DNA of 23,118 nucleotides from CAYNRQ01 sp964399875 (lineage in GTDB: Archaea; Aenigmatarchaeota; Aenigmatarchaeia; QMZP01): contig CAYNRQ010000012.1 in the NCBI GenBank assembly GCA_964399875.1, forward strand, positions 1 to 23,118. The letters are read 5' to 3'. The first letter of the stretch is position 1; every line of letters starts with the position of its first letter. The translations under genes were made by a program, and so were the position numbers. The notes under the pieces are model-generated. The model searched no databases, was not told the origin of the DNA, and saw nothing but the letters and a program-made list of their open reading frames with translations. Positions 16,017-23,118 of the stretch are shown piece after piece.

Positions 16017-17456
16017 ATGAAAGCACCACTTCTTGCACTTCTTGCACTCCTTGTTTTTTCAGTTCCTGCCCTTGCCCTGCAGGCCAGTGATAACATTTAC
16101 TTCACACTGGCCCCGGAAGAGCTTGAAAAATGCATAAACATAATACTGCCGGATGATTCTGATGTTTTAAACACAGGCATAGAAGAGTACATTATTGTAT
16201 GCCAGAGTGATTGGAAATGCAGCATAACAGAGACAAGAATAAGGACAGATGAGAACAACACGGTTATAACGCCTGTATGCTTTTCAGGCATCGGAAAAAG
16301 GGAAGGTCAGTGCTCTAACTTTACCATATATTTATCAGCACCATCCCTGGGTGTGTCAAGACAGTTCAGGGGCGGCGTTTGTGTTTCAAGCATACCTGAT
16401 GTGGATGTGGTTTCTGACCCAGGAGACCGAGAACCCTGGGATATTATAAACTCCCATGTGGATATCCTTTCCATCGGCTTTCAAAACAGCATAAAGTATG
16501 CCACACCAGGCCAGTGGGTTAATTACACCCTTTTTGTTCAATCCCACGCAGACCTTGTTATAGACCTGACAGCCGAAGGCCTTAATATAATCCCACCATC
16601 AGATATTGTATCAACCTCAAGCACAAGCCCAGCGCAAACCCTTGTATTTGATGTGCAGGCCCCCCAGACAAAGGGCCAGCACACCTTTACTGTGAGAGGC
16701 ACTGTAAGGGACTGCAATCTGAACTCCTGCACACATGAAGCACAGGGAAAGCTTATAGTCACTGACACTATACCAGACAACCCAGGATTCACTGTTTCCT
16801 TGTTCCCTGTTGCTACTAATGTAAGGGGAACGCAATCTGTTCAATACAGATTCACAATAAAGAACGGGGATAAAGAAAGGGTATTTAGCACAAGCATAAA
16901 CATATCACCAAGCACACAGACAACATTCCAGCCACTAAATATAAGTGTAGGTGCCAATGAAGAAAGAACCATAACCTTTACTGTAGCACCCAGCAGTGCG
17001 AGCAGCCAGTACGAGATAACAGTCAAAGCAAAAACAAACGGAAATGCAAAACCAGCAACAGCATATCTCTCAACCAACGAAATGTTAACAGACCCAACAA
17101 GGGACGTGAACAATATAATAAACAACACAGGCAATCAGAATGTTGCGAATAATGCTGATAATGCATTGGATAACTGGTATAACACATACAGGAATTCAGG
17201 CTATGGGCATGATCTTGATGATTATGGCAATTTAAGGGATACCCTGGATTCTGCCAGAAGCCAGCCCCAACAGCCAGATGCAGGAGGAGCAGTTCCGGAT
17301 GCAGGGCAGGACTATCAGCACACGGATAATTTCTGGAGCAAGAACTCATGGATTATAATTATAATAGTAGTTGCAGTAGTAGTTATACTGTTGTTTTTTG
17401 CATACAATAAATCAGGCCCAGCAGAGTCTGATTTCCATAAATTAGAGAAAGTCTAA
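16017..17456 (+). CDS. Single-pass surface protein with Ig-like ectodomain
   Basis: A 479-residue type I membrane protein. Residues 1-20 are a leucine-rich signal peptide ending LVFSVPALA/LQ. The ectodomain has a first cysteine-bearing part (about 35-125), then two Ig/CARDB-like domains (ATPGQWVNYTLFVQSHADL near 162, and VRGTQSVQYRFTIKNGDKER near 270), a type often seen in archaeal surface proteins. An Asn/Gln/Asp-rich linker (about 360-438, NNIINNTGNQNVANNADNAL) leads to one transmembrane helix (about 445-467, WIIIIIVVAVVVILLFFAY) and a 15-residue cytoplasmic tail. It has its own promoter but is oriented with the surface locus. Its stop overlaps the stop of the convergent 634-residue gene by four bases. 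Role unknown; membrane-attached partner of the surface structure is a reasonable guess. Confidence 0.75.
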   Translation: MKAPLLALLALLVFSVPALALQASDNIYFTLAPEELEKCINIILPDDSDVLNTGIEEYIIVCQSDWKCSITETRIRTDENNTVITPVCFSGIGKREGQCSNFTIYLSAPSLGVSRQFRGGVCVSSIPDVDVVSDPGDREPWDIINSHVDILSIGFQNSIKYATPGQWVNYTLFVQSHADLVIDLTAEGLNIIPPSDIVSTSSTSPAQTLVFDVQAPQTKGQHTFTVRGTVRDCNLNSCTHEAQGKLIVTDTIPDNPGFTVSLFPVATNVRGTQSVQYRFTIKNGDKERVFSTSINISPSTQTTFQPLNISVGANEERTITFTVAPSSASSQYEITVKAKTNGNAKPATAYLSTNEMLTDPTRDVNNIINNTGNQNVANNADNALDNWYNTYRNSGYGHDLDDYGNLRDTLDSARSQPQQPDAGGAVPDAGQDYQHTDNFWSKNSWIIIIIVVAVVVILLFFAYNKSGPAESDFHKLEKV

Positions 17457-19357
17457 AATTCCTCTTCAAGCTCTTTCTCTGCCTCCTCGTATTCCTCTTC
17501 TTTGCTTCTCCCTCTCCCGCCTTTTTTGAATTTCTTGAGGAAAAACCATCCCCCAACGCCGGCAGCCAGAATAACAATACCTATCAGCACTATTGTCATA
17601 TCCCCCCCATCTGGCGGATATGGCAAAGGCTCACCGCTTATAAGAACAGCCACATCACTTATCAGACCAATCTTGGCGTTTAATTCATTGTATTTGTCAC
17701 TGGCTTTTTGGTATTTGTTTTCAGTGAAATATGATCTTGCGGTTTCTATATCAGAGTATATATTGTTTGTTATACTTGATAAGGCATTCCTCTGATTCTG
17801 TGTTAGAGAATTAAGCACACTCTCCAATCCTTGCTCCAAACTGTCCAGAGAAGATGGCAAATCTTTAAAGAATCTAGTACTAACAGCAATCTTCTTAGAA
17901 CCAGCACTGCTGCTTATGGTTATAATCCCGCTGTAGTATCCGGGCGAGCTCGGGTCAAGGGACACTGTTACCACACCTGAACCGCCGGCCTCTATTGATG
18001 TTGGTGTTGTTATACTGGCAACACCCTGAAGGGTGTCCGTTGACATGATGTTTGTTATTGCTGTTTCCCCATTGTTTGTCAGGGTAAATGTTTTTGAGGC
18101 CACCTCCTGGTTCATCACAAAATCATCTGCCCAGATAACAGGATCTATTGACAAGATACCAGCATCGCATTGGCCGCCGCCATTACCGCTGCTTTGACAC
18201 TGGTCCATAACACTGACCTTTATACTTATTGGTATCTGGCCTAAAAGGCTGGAGTTCGCATAAAGATCAACATTGGTATTTATATCCATGCTGGTCTGTA
18301 TATTCCTAAGAGCCACTTCAAAGAAGATGGTCTGATTCGGTTCTAATCTATCACTTTGCGGGGTAACACTAAGGTATGATGAAATATCGGTTGGAACCCT
18401 TGCGGAAAGGCTGGTCCATATCCTGTTGCCTATATTTTTTATCTTGTAGCTGGACCTTTTCCATACCTGGCCCATGTAAATCATAGGGTTTTCATTAACA
18501 GCATCTATAATCAGGTCGTCTGTTATAACACCCTGTCCAGGGCAAGGAGGACACTCCCCTGACGTGGGCACAAGAACTATCTTTTCCAGATGACCACCAT
18601 AATCACTCAAATGCAAACCCCCACTGCCGCAGTTCGAACAATTGGCCTTGAATGCGATATAGTAATTGGCATTGCTTAATGCGATGTTGCCGATATGTGC
18701 AAATTGTGCTGGGTTATAGTTCAGATTACCTGATTTTACCAGGGTCATGTTTTCTGTATAGACATCATAAGTAACACTGTCCGCTAACGGGGAGGTATCA
18801 ACCCTGACATGGGCTGTATTATCTGTATCTATAAACACAGTGGGTGTAATAGTTATGCCCCCAACATTCTTTTTAATGCTGCTGTTTCCGACAGAACTAT
18901 TAGTGACTGTTACTAAAATAACAGTGTAGTTGTGATACTGTGCTGAACCAGGATACCTTGAGTAAGCATTGAACGGAGAAGGTCCGCAAGTGCTTGTTTT
19001 ATCATCATTGGAAAAATAACAGAACCATTTGCCCCCCATCCTCGGGAAAAGACCGTGAGCATAGGATGTCTTATTCCATGACATGCCAGTAAAAAACCAC
19101 ATGACTCTGACAGAATCATCATAAACACCAGGATCTGCTATAGCAATAAAACTGGCGTTTGCAGAGAAACCATCGGGTATAAAGGTTACGTTTGGTTCAG
19201 GCAGTGCATTCACACCGCAGGCCAGAACAAGAACCAGACCAAGTGCTAAAAATAAAGTTTTTCTGTAAATGCTTTCGTGCCTCATGGGAGACACAGGACA
19301 TCTCCCCACCCCTTGTTTTTTGAGATGATTGCCTGTCTGCTCTGAAAAGGGTTTCAT
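17453..19357 (-). CDS. Single-pass surface protein with Ig-like ectodomain and acidic cytoplasmic tail
   Basis: A 634-residue membrane protein. The hydrophobic signal lies at residues about 33-51 (KTLFLALGLVLVLACGVNA). ATG 19357 fits the TATA box (26 bases away), giving a long n-region; ATG 19285 (residue 25) would give an ordinary signal peptide with a 72-base leader. Ectodomain: a cysteine-bearing part to about 275, an Ig-like domain at about 285-385, another at about 400-500 (TFTLTNNGETAITNI, GYYSGIITI), then a helical stretch (about 505-575, ALSSITNNIYSDIETARSYF). One transmembrane helix (583-606) is followed by a basic patch and a strongly acidic tail (KEEEYEEAEKELEEEF). The arrangement mirrors the convergent 479-residue protein, so the two may work together. 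Function not recognised. Confidence 0.75.
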   Translation of the reverse strand: MKPFSEQTGNHLKKQGVGRCPVSPMRHESIYRKTLFLALGLVLVLACGVNALPEPNVTFIPDGFSANASFIAIADPGVYDDSVRVMWFFTGMSWNKTSYAHGLFPRMGGKWFCYFSNDDKTSTCGPSPFNAYSRYPGSAQYHNYTVILVTVTNSSVGNSSIKKNVGGITITPTVFIDTDNTAHVRVDTSPLADSVTYDVYTENMTLVKSGNLNYNPAQFAHIGNIALSNANYYIAFKANCSNCGSGGLHLSDYGGHLEKIVLVPTSGECPPCPGQGVITDDLIIDAVNENPMIYMGQVWKRSSYKIKNIGNRIWTSLSARVPTDISSYLSVTPQSDRLEPNQTIFFEVALRNIQTSMDINTNVDLYANSSLLGQIPISIKVSVMDQCQSSGNGGGQCDAGILSIDPVIWADDFVMNQEVASKTFTLTNNGETAITNIMSTDTLQGVASITTPTSIEAGGSGVVTVSLDPSSPGYYSGIITISSSAGSKKIAVSTRFFKDLPSSLDSLEQGLESVLNSLTQNQRNALSSITNNIYSDIETARSYFTENKYQKASDKYNELNAKIGLISDVAVLISGEPLPYPPDGGDMTIVLIGIVILAAGVGGWFFLKKFKKGGRGRSKEEEYEEAEKELEEEF

Positions 19358-19377
19358 GTATAATTATTATTCAGAGG

Positions 19378-19390
19378 TTAATAAATAATT
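19378..19390 (-). promoter_or_regulatory. TATA-like promoter of the 634-residue protein gene
   Basis: Minus-strand AATTATTTATTAA is centred about 26 bases before the ATG at 19357, which supports a leaderless transcript from that start. Confidence 0.55.
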
Positions 19391-19441
19391 TGGAGTATGT
19401 TCGGTTTGATAACAGAGATATAATCAGCATAACACCAGTCG

Positions 19442-19509
19442 GATTCAATTACAATCAATGTGAATCAGCTTAATAATCTGCACTTGCTGACTCACAGCTG
19501 TGAAACAGC
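19442..19509. repeat. Inverted repeats in the 213-base divergent intergenic region
   Basis: The region 19358-19570 has no gene. It holds GATTCA (19442-19447) paired with TGAATC (19461-19466), and the perfect 12-base palindrome TCACAGCTGTGA (19492-19503), overlapped by a GCTGT/ACAGC hairpin (19497-19509). These could be operator sites for the divergent genes; no known regulator site is recognised. Confidence 0.4.
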
Positions 19510-19540
19510 CAAATAAACCACATAAAGCATTTCACATTAA

Positions 19541-19550
19541 TTTTATTTAG
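19541..19550 (+). promoter_or_regulatory. TATA-like promoter of the antiporter gene
   Basis: TTTTATTTAG is centred about 26 bases before the ATG at 19571, with no Shine-Dalgarno site, as for a leaderless transcript. Confidence 0.55.
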
Positions 19551-19570
19551 TCCTGATATTATTATTAATT

Positions 19571-20566
19571 ATGGACATTATTGCTACAATAGCCTTTGTA
19601 TTGTTTTTCTCGTTTATATTCTCTTTCATATTTAAAAAAATAAAGATACCAAATGTAGTCGCTCTGATATTGTTTGGCCTGGTATTAAATGTGCCTTCGA
19701 TGAAAGAAATTTTCATTGAGTCAAACAGCAATTTTCTTTTTGCCTTGGGCGATATTGCTCTTGTCTCCCTGATGTTCATAGCCGGTTTAGAAACCTCCTG
19801 GACCTTTTTTTATAAAGAAAAAAAAGATGCTGTATATATCGCAGTATTTGCATGGTTAATCCCGTTCTTGCTCGGTTTTGCAGTATTTATGATGCTGGGA
19901 TTCTCCTTAATGGTTTCATTGATAGTCAGTTTATGTCTTAGCATAACAGCAGAAGCAACCAAAGCAAGGGTGCTGTTGGAACTGAATAAAATAAAAACAA
20001 GGCTGGGAGCAGCAATGATGGGGGCCGGGATTATAGATGACATTCTCGGATTGCTGTTTTTTGTCTTGATAACATATGCATTCGGCAGTTATTTTATTGA
20101 AGACTTGCTTATAGTCGGTGCAATCATAGCATTCTTTACCGGCATAATGGTACATAAAAAGATAGGCAGGAAACACAATGCAGTAAAAAGCTTAGAAAGG
20201 CTGTTAATGCTGGCAGTAATTCCTTTTTTCTTTGTTTCTATAGGTATTCACTTTGATCTTAATTCCCTTATGTTAGACCCCCTAACTTTGCTAATCACTA
20301 TAATAATTGCAATAACAGGGAAACTGATCGGAACATTTCTTACAAAACCCTTTAATCATTTCAGATTCAGAAAACTTCTACTAATAGGATGGGGAATGAA
20401 CAGCAGAGGTGCTATAGGAATGGCATTGGCTCTTATAGCATTTAGAAACAGCATTATTCCCATCGAACTATATTCCAGTCTGGTTATTATGGCACTGACC
20501 ACCACAATCATCTTCCCTTTCATTGTTACGTATTTAATAAGAAAAGACCCGCATCTGATGGATTAA
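19571..20566 (+). CDS. Compact CPA2-type monovalent cation/proton antiporter
   Basis: A 331-residue polytopic membrane protein with about 11 hydrophobic helices. The order of motifs fits the CPA2 (KefB/NapA) family: IPNVVALILFGLVL in helix 2, LMFIAGLETS in helix 3, the unwound-helix region SITAEATKARVLLE, the ion-binding Asp pair at residues 156-157 (GAGIIDDILGLL), SIGIHFDL, and GWGMNSRGAIGMALALIAF near the C-terminus. The double Asp is the form found in electrogenic sodium/proton exchangers of this group, so Na+/H+ or K+/H+ exchange is likely; the ion cannot be told. There is no C-terminal TrkA-N/RCK domain, and the protein is about 50 residues shorter than usual membrane domains, apparently missing one or two helices after helix 7. 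It has its own promoter. Confidence 0.88.
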   Translation: MDIIATIAFVLFFSFIFSFIFKKIKIPNVVALILFGLVLNVPSMKEIFIESNSNFLFALGDIALVSLMFIAGLETSWTFFYKEKKDAVYIAVFAWLIPFLLGFAVFMMLGFSLMVSLIVSLCLSITAEATKARVLLELNKIKTRLGAAMMGAGIIDDILGLLFFVLITYAFGSYFIEDLLIVGAIIAFFTGIMVHKKIGRKHNAVKSLERLLMLAVIPFFFVSIGIHFDLNSLMLDPLTLLITIIIAITGKLIGTFLTKPFNHFRFRKLLLIGWGMNSRGAIGMALALIAFRNSIIPIELYSSLVIMALTTTIIFPFIVTYLIRKDPHLMD

Positions 20567-20575
20567 TAAAAGTGC

Positions 20576-20601
20576 TTATAAATAATTAAAACCCACAGGA
20601 G
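20576..20601 (+). promoter_or_regulatory. TATA box and ribosome-binding site of the XPF-type nuclease gene
   Basis: CTTATAAATAA (20576-20586) is centred 27 bases before the ATG at 20607, and AGGAG (20597-20601) lies five bases before it. Having both a leaderless-distance TATA box and a Shine-Dalgarno-like sequence is unusual among the genes here. Confidence 0.55.
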
Positions 20602-20606
20602 TAATT

Positions 20607-21287
20607 ATGAAAAACATACAGAAGGCGCTTCCTTTGGACAGGCCCATGGTATTTGTAGATCATAGAGAGTCCAGTTCCAATGTTACAAGGCATTTAAAGG
20701 AATATGACATACTTATCACTCCAAAACAGCTGGAGGTTGGGGACTATATCTGCTCTGATCAGGTGGGTGTAGAAAGAAAAACCATGAATGATTTTCTGCA
20801 ATCAATAATAGACAAGAGGCTGTTTAACCAGCTTGAGAACCTTTCAAATACCTTTGAAAAACCAATCCTTATAATGGAGGGAAATCCGGATGTTCTTTTT
20901 CTGAACAGAAACATGCACACAAACGCTATAAGAGGGGCTCTGGCATGTATAGCCGTGGATTACAGCATGCCCATAATATGGACTCAGAATTCAAGAGAAA
21001 CAGCATCACAGATATACTGGATAGCGCACAGAGAACAGATTGATGACAGGAAAGAGGCATCAATAAGATGCAACAAAAAGGCCTTTACACTTAAACAGCA
21101 GCAGGAGTATCTGATTGCAGGCCTGCCAGGCATAAACACATCAAGAGCAAAAAAACTTCTGGAGCACTTCAAAACCCCTGAAAGGATATTCAGGGCATCA
21201 GAGGAAAAACTGAAAAAGGTGAATGGTTTTGGAGATAAAACAGCAAAAAGGATAAAGGATCTGCTAAAAAGAAAATATAAAGAATAG
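20607..21287 (+). CDS. XPF/ERCC4-type structure-specific nuclease with tandem helix-hairpin-helix
   Basis: A 226-residue protein of the short archaeal XPF type, with no helicase domain. The nuclease domain (about 12-150) shows VDHRE (Asp18, Glu21), GDY (Asp46) and the signature GVERKTMNDF (Glu56, Arg57, Lys58, Asp62), all catalytic positions kept. The C-terminal part holds two helix-hairpin-helix motifs (LPGINTSRAKKLLEHF and VNGFGDKTAKRIKDLL) that bind DNA. Such enzymes cut 3'-flap, fork and branched DNA near the junction, usually as dimers, and in other archaea they need PCNA; no clear PIP-box is visible at either end. The gene is monocistronic as far as can be seen and converges with CTP synthase, five bases apart. 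Confidence 0.93.
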   Translation: MKNIQKALPLDRPMVFVDHRESSSNVTRHLKEYDILITPKQLEVGDYICSDQVGVERKTMNDFLQSIIDKRLFNQLENLSNTFEKPILIMEGNPDVLFLNRNMHTNAIRGALACIAVDYSMPIIWTQNSRETASQIYWIAHREQIDDRKEASIRCNKKAFTLKQQQEYLIAGLPGINTSRAKKLLEHFKTPERIFRASEEKLKKVNGFGDKTAKRIKDLLKRKYKE

Positions 21288-21292
21288 AAGGA

Positions 21293-23002
21293 CTATTTCT
21301 TTTTTTTGTATCCTATTGCAGCTTCAACAAAACCTTTGAAAAGCGGATTTGGCTCCAACGGCTTTGATGTAAATTCCGCATGATATTGTGTTGCTAAATA
21401 AAAATCATTTTTCGGGATCTCCAGTATCTCCATCAGTTTGCCATTAACAGATGTTCCAGAAAAAACCAGACCATTCTTTTCAAGCGCTTTAATGTATTTC
21501 GGATTCATTTCAAATCTGTGTCTGTGCCTCTCTCTCGCTTTTGCGCTTTTGTAGAGTTTGTATGCCAGAGAGCCCTTCTTTAATAACATGTCATATCCAC
21601 CCAGCCGCATAGTACCGCCAAGATTATTTACGCTTTCCTGACCAGGCAAGATGCATATGATGGGGTTTTTTGTCTTTGCATCTATTTCAGTAGAACTGGC
21701 GTCTCTGATGCCGCACACATTTCTTGCAAATTCTATTGCAGCAAGCTGAAAGCCAAGGCAGAGACCAAGAAAAGGAATATTGTTTTCTCTTGCATATTTT
21801 ATGCATTCTATTTTACCTTCAACACCTCTCACACCAAACCCCCCAGGAATTATCAATCCGTTTATATCATGCATATATTTTTTTGCATCCTTCTCAGAAC
21901 TAATGCCTGTAGTCTCTATCCATTTTATATCAACACTGAAACCAAAACACGGGGTAGTATGTTCAAGCGCCTTGATTATGCTCATATAGGAATCATGCAC
22001 ATTTGTGTATTTTCCCCCTATACCAATCAATAACCTTTCTTTTGCCATGTCTGTTTTTTTTGCCAGTTGCTTCCAGTTCAAAAAGTTCGCGTGGGGTTTG
22101 ACCACCCTTTTCATACCCAATATTTCAAAAATCATATCATCTACACCCAAACCCGCAAGATGCAATGGAACTTTGTAAATGTTCTTGGTATCAAAAATAT
22201 CAATAACCCTGGAAACAGGAACATTTGAGTATATGCTTATTTTCTCTTTTATTGCGTTGATAACAGGGTGTTCGCATCTGCAAACCACCATGTTGGGCTG
22301 TATGCCAATACCCATTAATGTCCTCAGACCCAGCTGGGCTGCCTTGCTCTTCTGCTCACCAAGGGAGCCGGGCTCCAATATGTAAACAACATTAATGAAA
22401 CAAACGTTTTCCTTACCTTCCTCATGACCAAGCTCCCTCATCGCTTCAAGAAAATATGAATTCTCAATATCACCAACTGTACCACCAATTTCTATCATCA
22501 CAATATCAGCGTCAGAATTCAAAGCGAGCCTTCTTAATAGATTCTTTATCTCGCCTGTAACATGTGGTATAAACTGCACATCCCTTCCAAGGTATTTACC
22601 AGCCCGCTCCTTATCTATTATTGTTTTGAATATCCTGCCTGCTGTTACAAAACTGTTTTTTGTCAGATTTGTATTTAACATTCTTTCATAAGTTCCCAGA
22701 TCCAGATCACATTCTGTTCCATCATCCAGAACAAACACTTCACCATGCCTGTATGGGTTAAGCGTCCCGGAATCATAGTTCAAGTACCCTTCTAATTTTA
22801 TGGGGACTACCTTCAGTCCATGCTTCATTTTCAACAGGTTACCCAAACAAGAACTAAAGGTTCCCTTACCTACTCCGGATATAACAGAACCAGTCACAAC
22901 AATATATTTTGTCCGGCCTCGCTTGTACCCTTTAGGTAGATTATTGTAGAACTCGCCGCCGCTTTTCTTTGATATCTTCCCTAATTCCTCTTCTTTTGGC
23001 AT
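21293..23002 (-). CDS. pyrG: CTP synthase (glutamine-dependent)
   Basis: Converts UTP to CTP using ATP and glutamine. The 569-residue protein has both domains: the synthetase (about 31-300: VTGSVISGVGKG P-loop, DDGTECDLDLG, EIGGTVGDIE with the Mg-binding Asp/Glu) and the glutaminase (about 320-565: PGGFGVRGVEGK, GLCLGFQ with nucleophile Cys415, QYHAEF with His541 and Glu543). It differs from well-studied enzymes by a roughly 27-residue lysine-rich N-terminal extension, Ser at residue 39 in the P-loop where Gly is usual, the KLEGYLNYDSGTLNPYRHGE version of the usual KLDPYLN segment, and Ala542 in place of Pro in the His-x-Glu motif. All catalytic residues are present, so it should be active. 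The start has a leaderless-distance TATA box; there is no later Met before the P-loop. Confidence 0.97.
   Translation of the reverse strand: MPKEEELGKISKKSGGEFYNNLPKGYKRGRTKYIVVTGSVISGVGKGTFSSCLGNLLKMKHGLKVVPIKLEGYLNYDSGTLNPYRHGEVFVLDDGTECDLDLGTYERMLNTNLTKNSFVTAGRIFKTIIDKERAGKYLGRDVQFIPHVTGEIKNLLRRLALNSDADIVMIEIGGTVGDIENSYFLEAMRELGHEEGKENVCFINVVYILEPGSLGEQKSKAAQLGLRTLMGIGIQPNMVVCRCEHPVINAIKEKISIYSNVPVSRVIDIFDTKNIYKVPLHLAGLGVDDMIFEILGMKRVVKPHANFLNWKQLAKKTDMAKERLLIGIGGKYTNVHDSYMSIIKALEHTTPCFGFSVDIKWIETTGISSEKDAKKYMHDINGLIIPGGFGVRGVEGKIECIKYARENNIPFLGLCLGFQLAAIEFARNVCGIRDASSTEIDAKTKNPIICILPGQESVNNLGGTMRLGGYDMLLKKGSLAYKLYKSAKARERHRHRFEMNPKYIKALEKNGLVFSGTSVNGKLMEILEIPKNDFYLATQYHAEFTSKPLEPNPLFKGFVEAAIGYKKKK
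21300..21307 (+). terminator. T-tract downstream of the XPF-type nuclease gene
   Basis: A T8 run 13 bases after the nuclease stop codon, typical of archaeal U-tract termination. The same bases encode lysines at the end of CTP synthase on the other strand. Confidence 0.5.
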
Positions 23003-23020
23003 AATATAATTTGCAGAAAT

Positions 23021-23032
23021 GTATATAAATAT
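23021..23032 (-). promoter_or_regulatory. TATA box of the CTP synthase gene
   Basis: Minus-strand ATATTTATATAC is centred 25 bases before the ATG at 23002, matching a leaderless transcript. Confidence 0.6.
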
Positions 23033-23035
23033 TCA

Positions 23036-23108
23036 CTGGTGCACAGCATGTGCTGGTGTTGAAACAAACACCAAGGCACGCATATCTGCACCGGATACAT
23101 CGCGATGT
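23036..23108. repeat. Cluster of short palindromes upstream of CTP synthase
   Basis: The last 116 bases hold no gene that I can support. They contain CTGGTG twice (23036, 23053), hairpins GCACA/TGTGC (23041-23053) and GGTGTT/AACACC (23055-23072), and the perfect 12-base palindrome ACATCGCGATGT (23097-23108). They lie directly upstream of the CTP synthase TATA box, so an operator role is possible. Confidence 0.4.
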
Positions 23109-23118
23109 TATTTGCTCT

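Noticed and set aside
19358..19570. A possible tRNA or box C/D RNA in the intergenic region.
   Set aside because: GGATTCAATTAC resembles part of a T-loop, but no acceptor stem, anticodon arm or paired C/D boxes could be built.
20607..21287. A PIP-box in the XPF-type nuclease linking it to PCNA.
   Set aside because: Neither end contains the QxxLxxFF pattern; QKALPLD near the N-terminus does not match.

Overview
The window looks like a chromosomal piece of an uncultivated archaeon, most likely of the DPANN/Woesearchaeota-Pacearchaeota type (lineage is inference). Archaeal markers are an archaeal-type PCNA, a short archaeal aspartyl-tRNA synthetase, a helicase-less XPF-type nuclease with helix-hairpin-helix motifs, arginine codons that are mostly AGA/AGG, and many genes with a TATA-like box centred about 24-30 bases before the start codon, as expected for leaderless transcripts. 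No tRNA, rRNA, CRISPR array, transposase or integrase was seen.

Left flank (1-3042): a minus-strand group reads OB-fold protein, PCNA, then an RBBP9/YdeN-like serine hydrolase that has one base missing in a T run and leaves the window incomplete. Diverging from it is the aspartyl-tRNA synthetase gene. Its anticodon-binding loop carries the proline associated with non-discriminating enzymes.

Centre (3082-19357): about 16 kb of cell-surface genes. Seven consecutive proteins start with a short (often basic) N-terminus followed at once by a hydrophobic helix; five of these look like archaeal class III (type IV pilin-like) signal sequences. They include a 1063-residue LamG plus parallel beta-helix protein, several small pilin-like proteins in tightly coupled frames, and a 622-residue pilin-headed protein. 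Downstream lie a 1502-residue secreted cysteine-repeat protein with a transmembrane segment in its middle, and two convergent single-pass proteins with Ig-like ectodomains and short cytoplasmic tails. No assembly ATPase, TadC-like membrane protein or prepilin peptidase lies in the window, so if this is a pilus or adhesion machine its motor is elsewhere. This is the best candidate here for an undescribed system.

Right flank (19571-23002): a compact CPA2-type cation/proton antiporter, the XPF-type nuclease, and a convergent, somewhat divergent CTP synthase. The longest non-coding stretch is 213 bases (19358-19570); it holds two divergent promoters and several small inverted repeats. The last 116 bases hold the CTP synthase promoter and some short palindromes.
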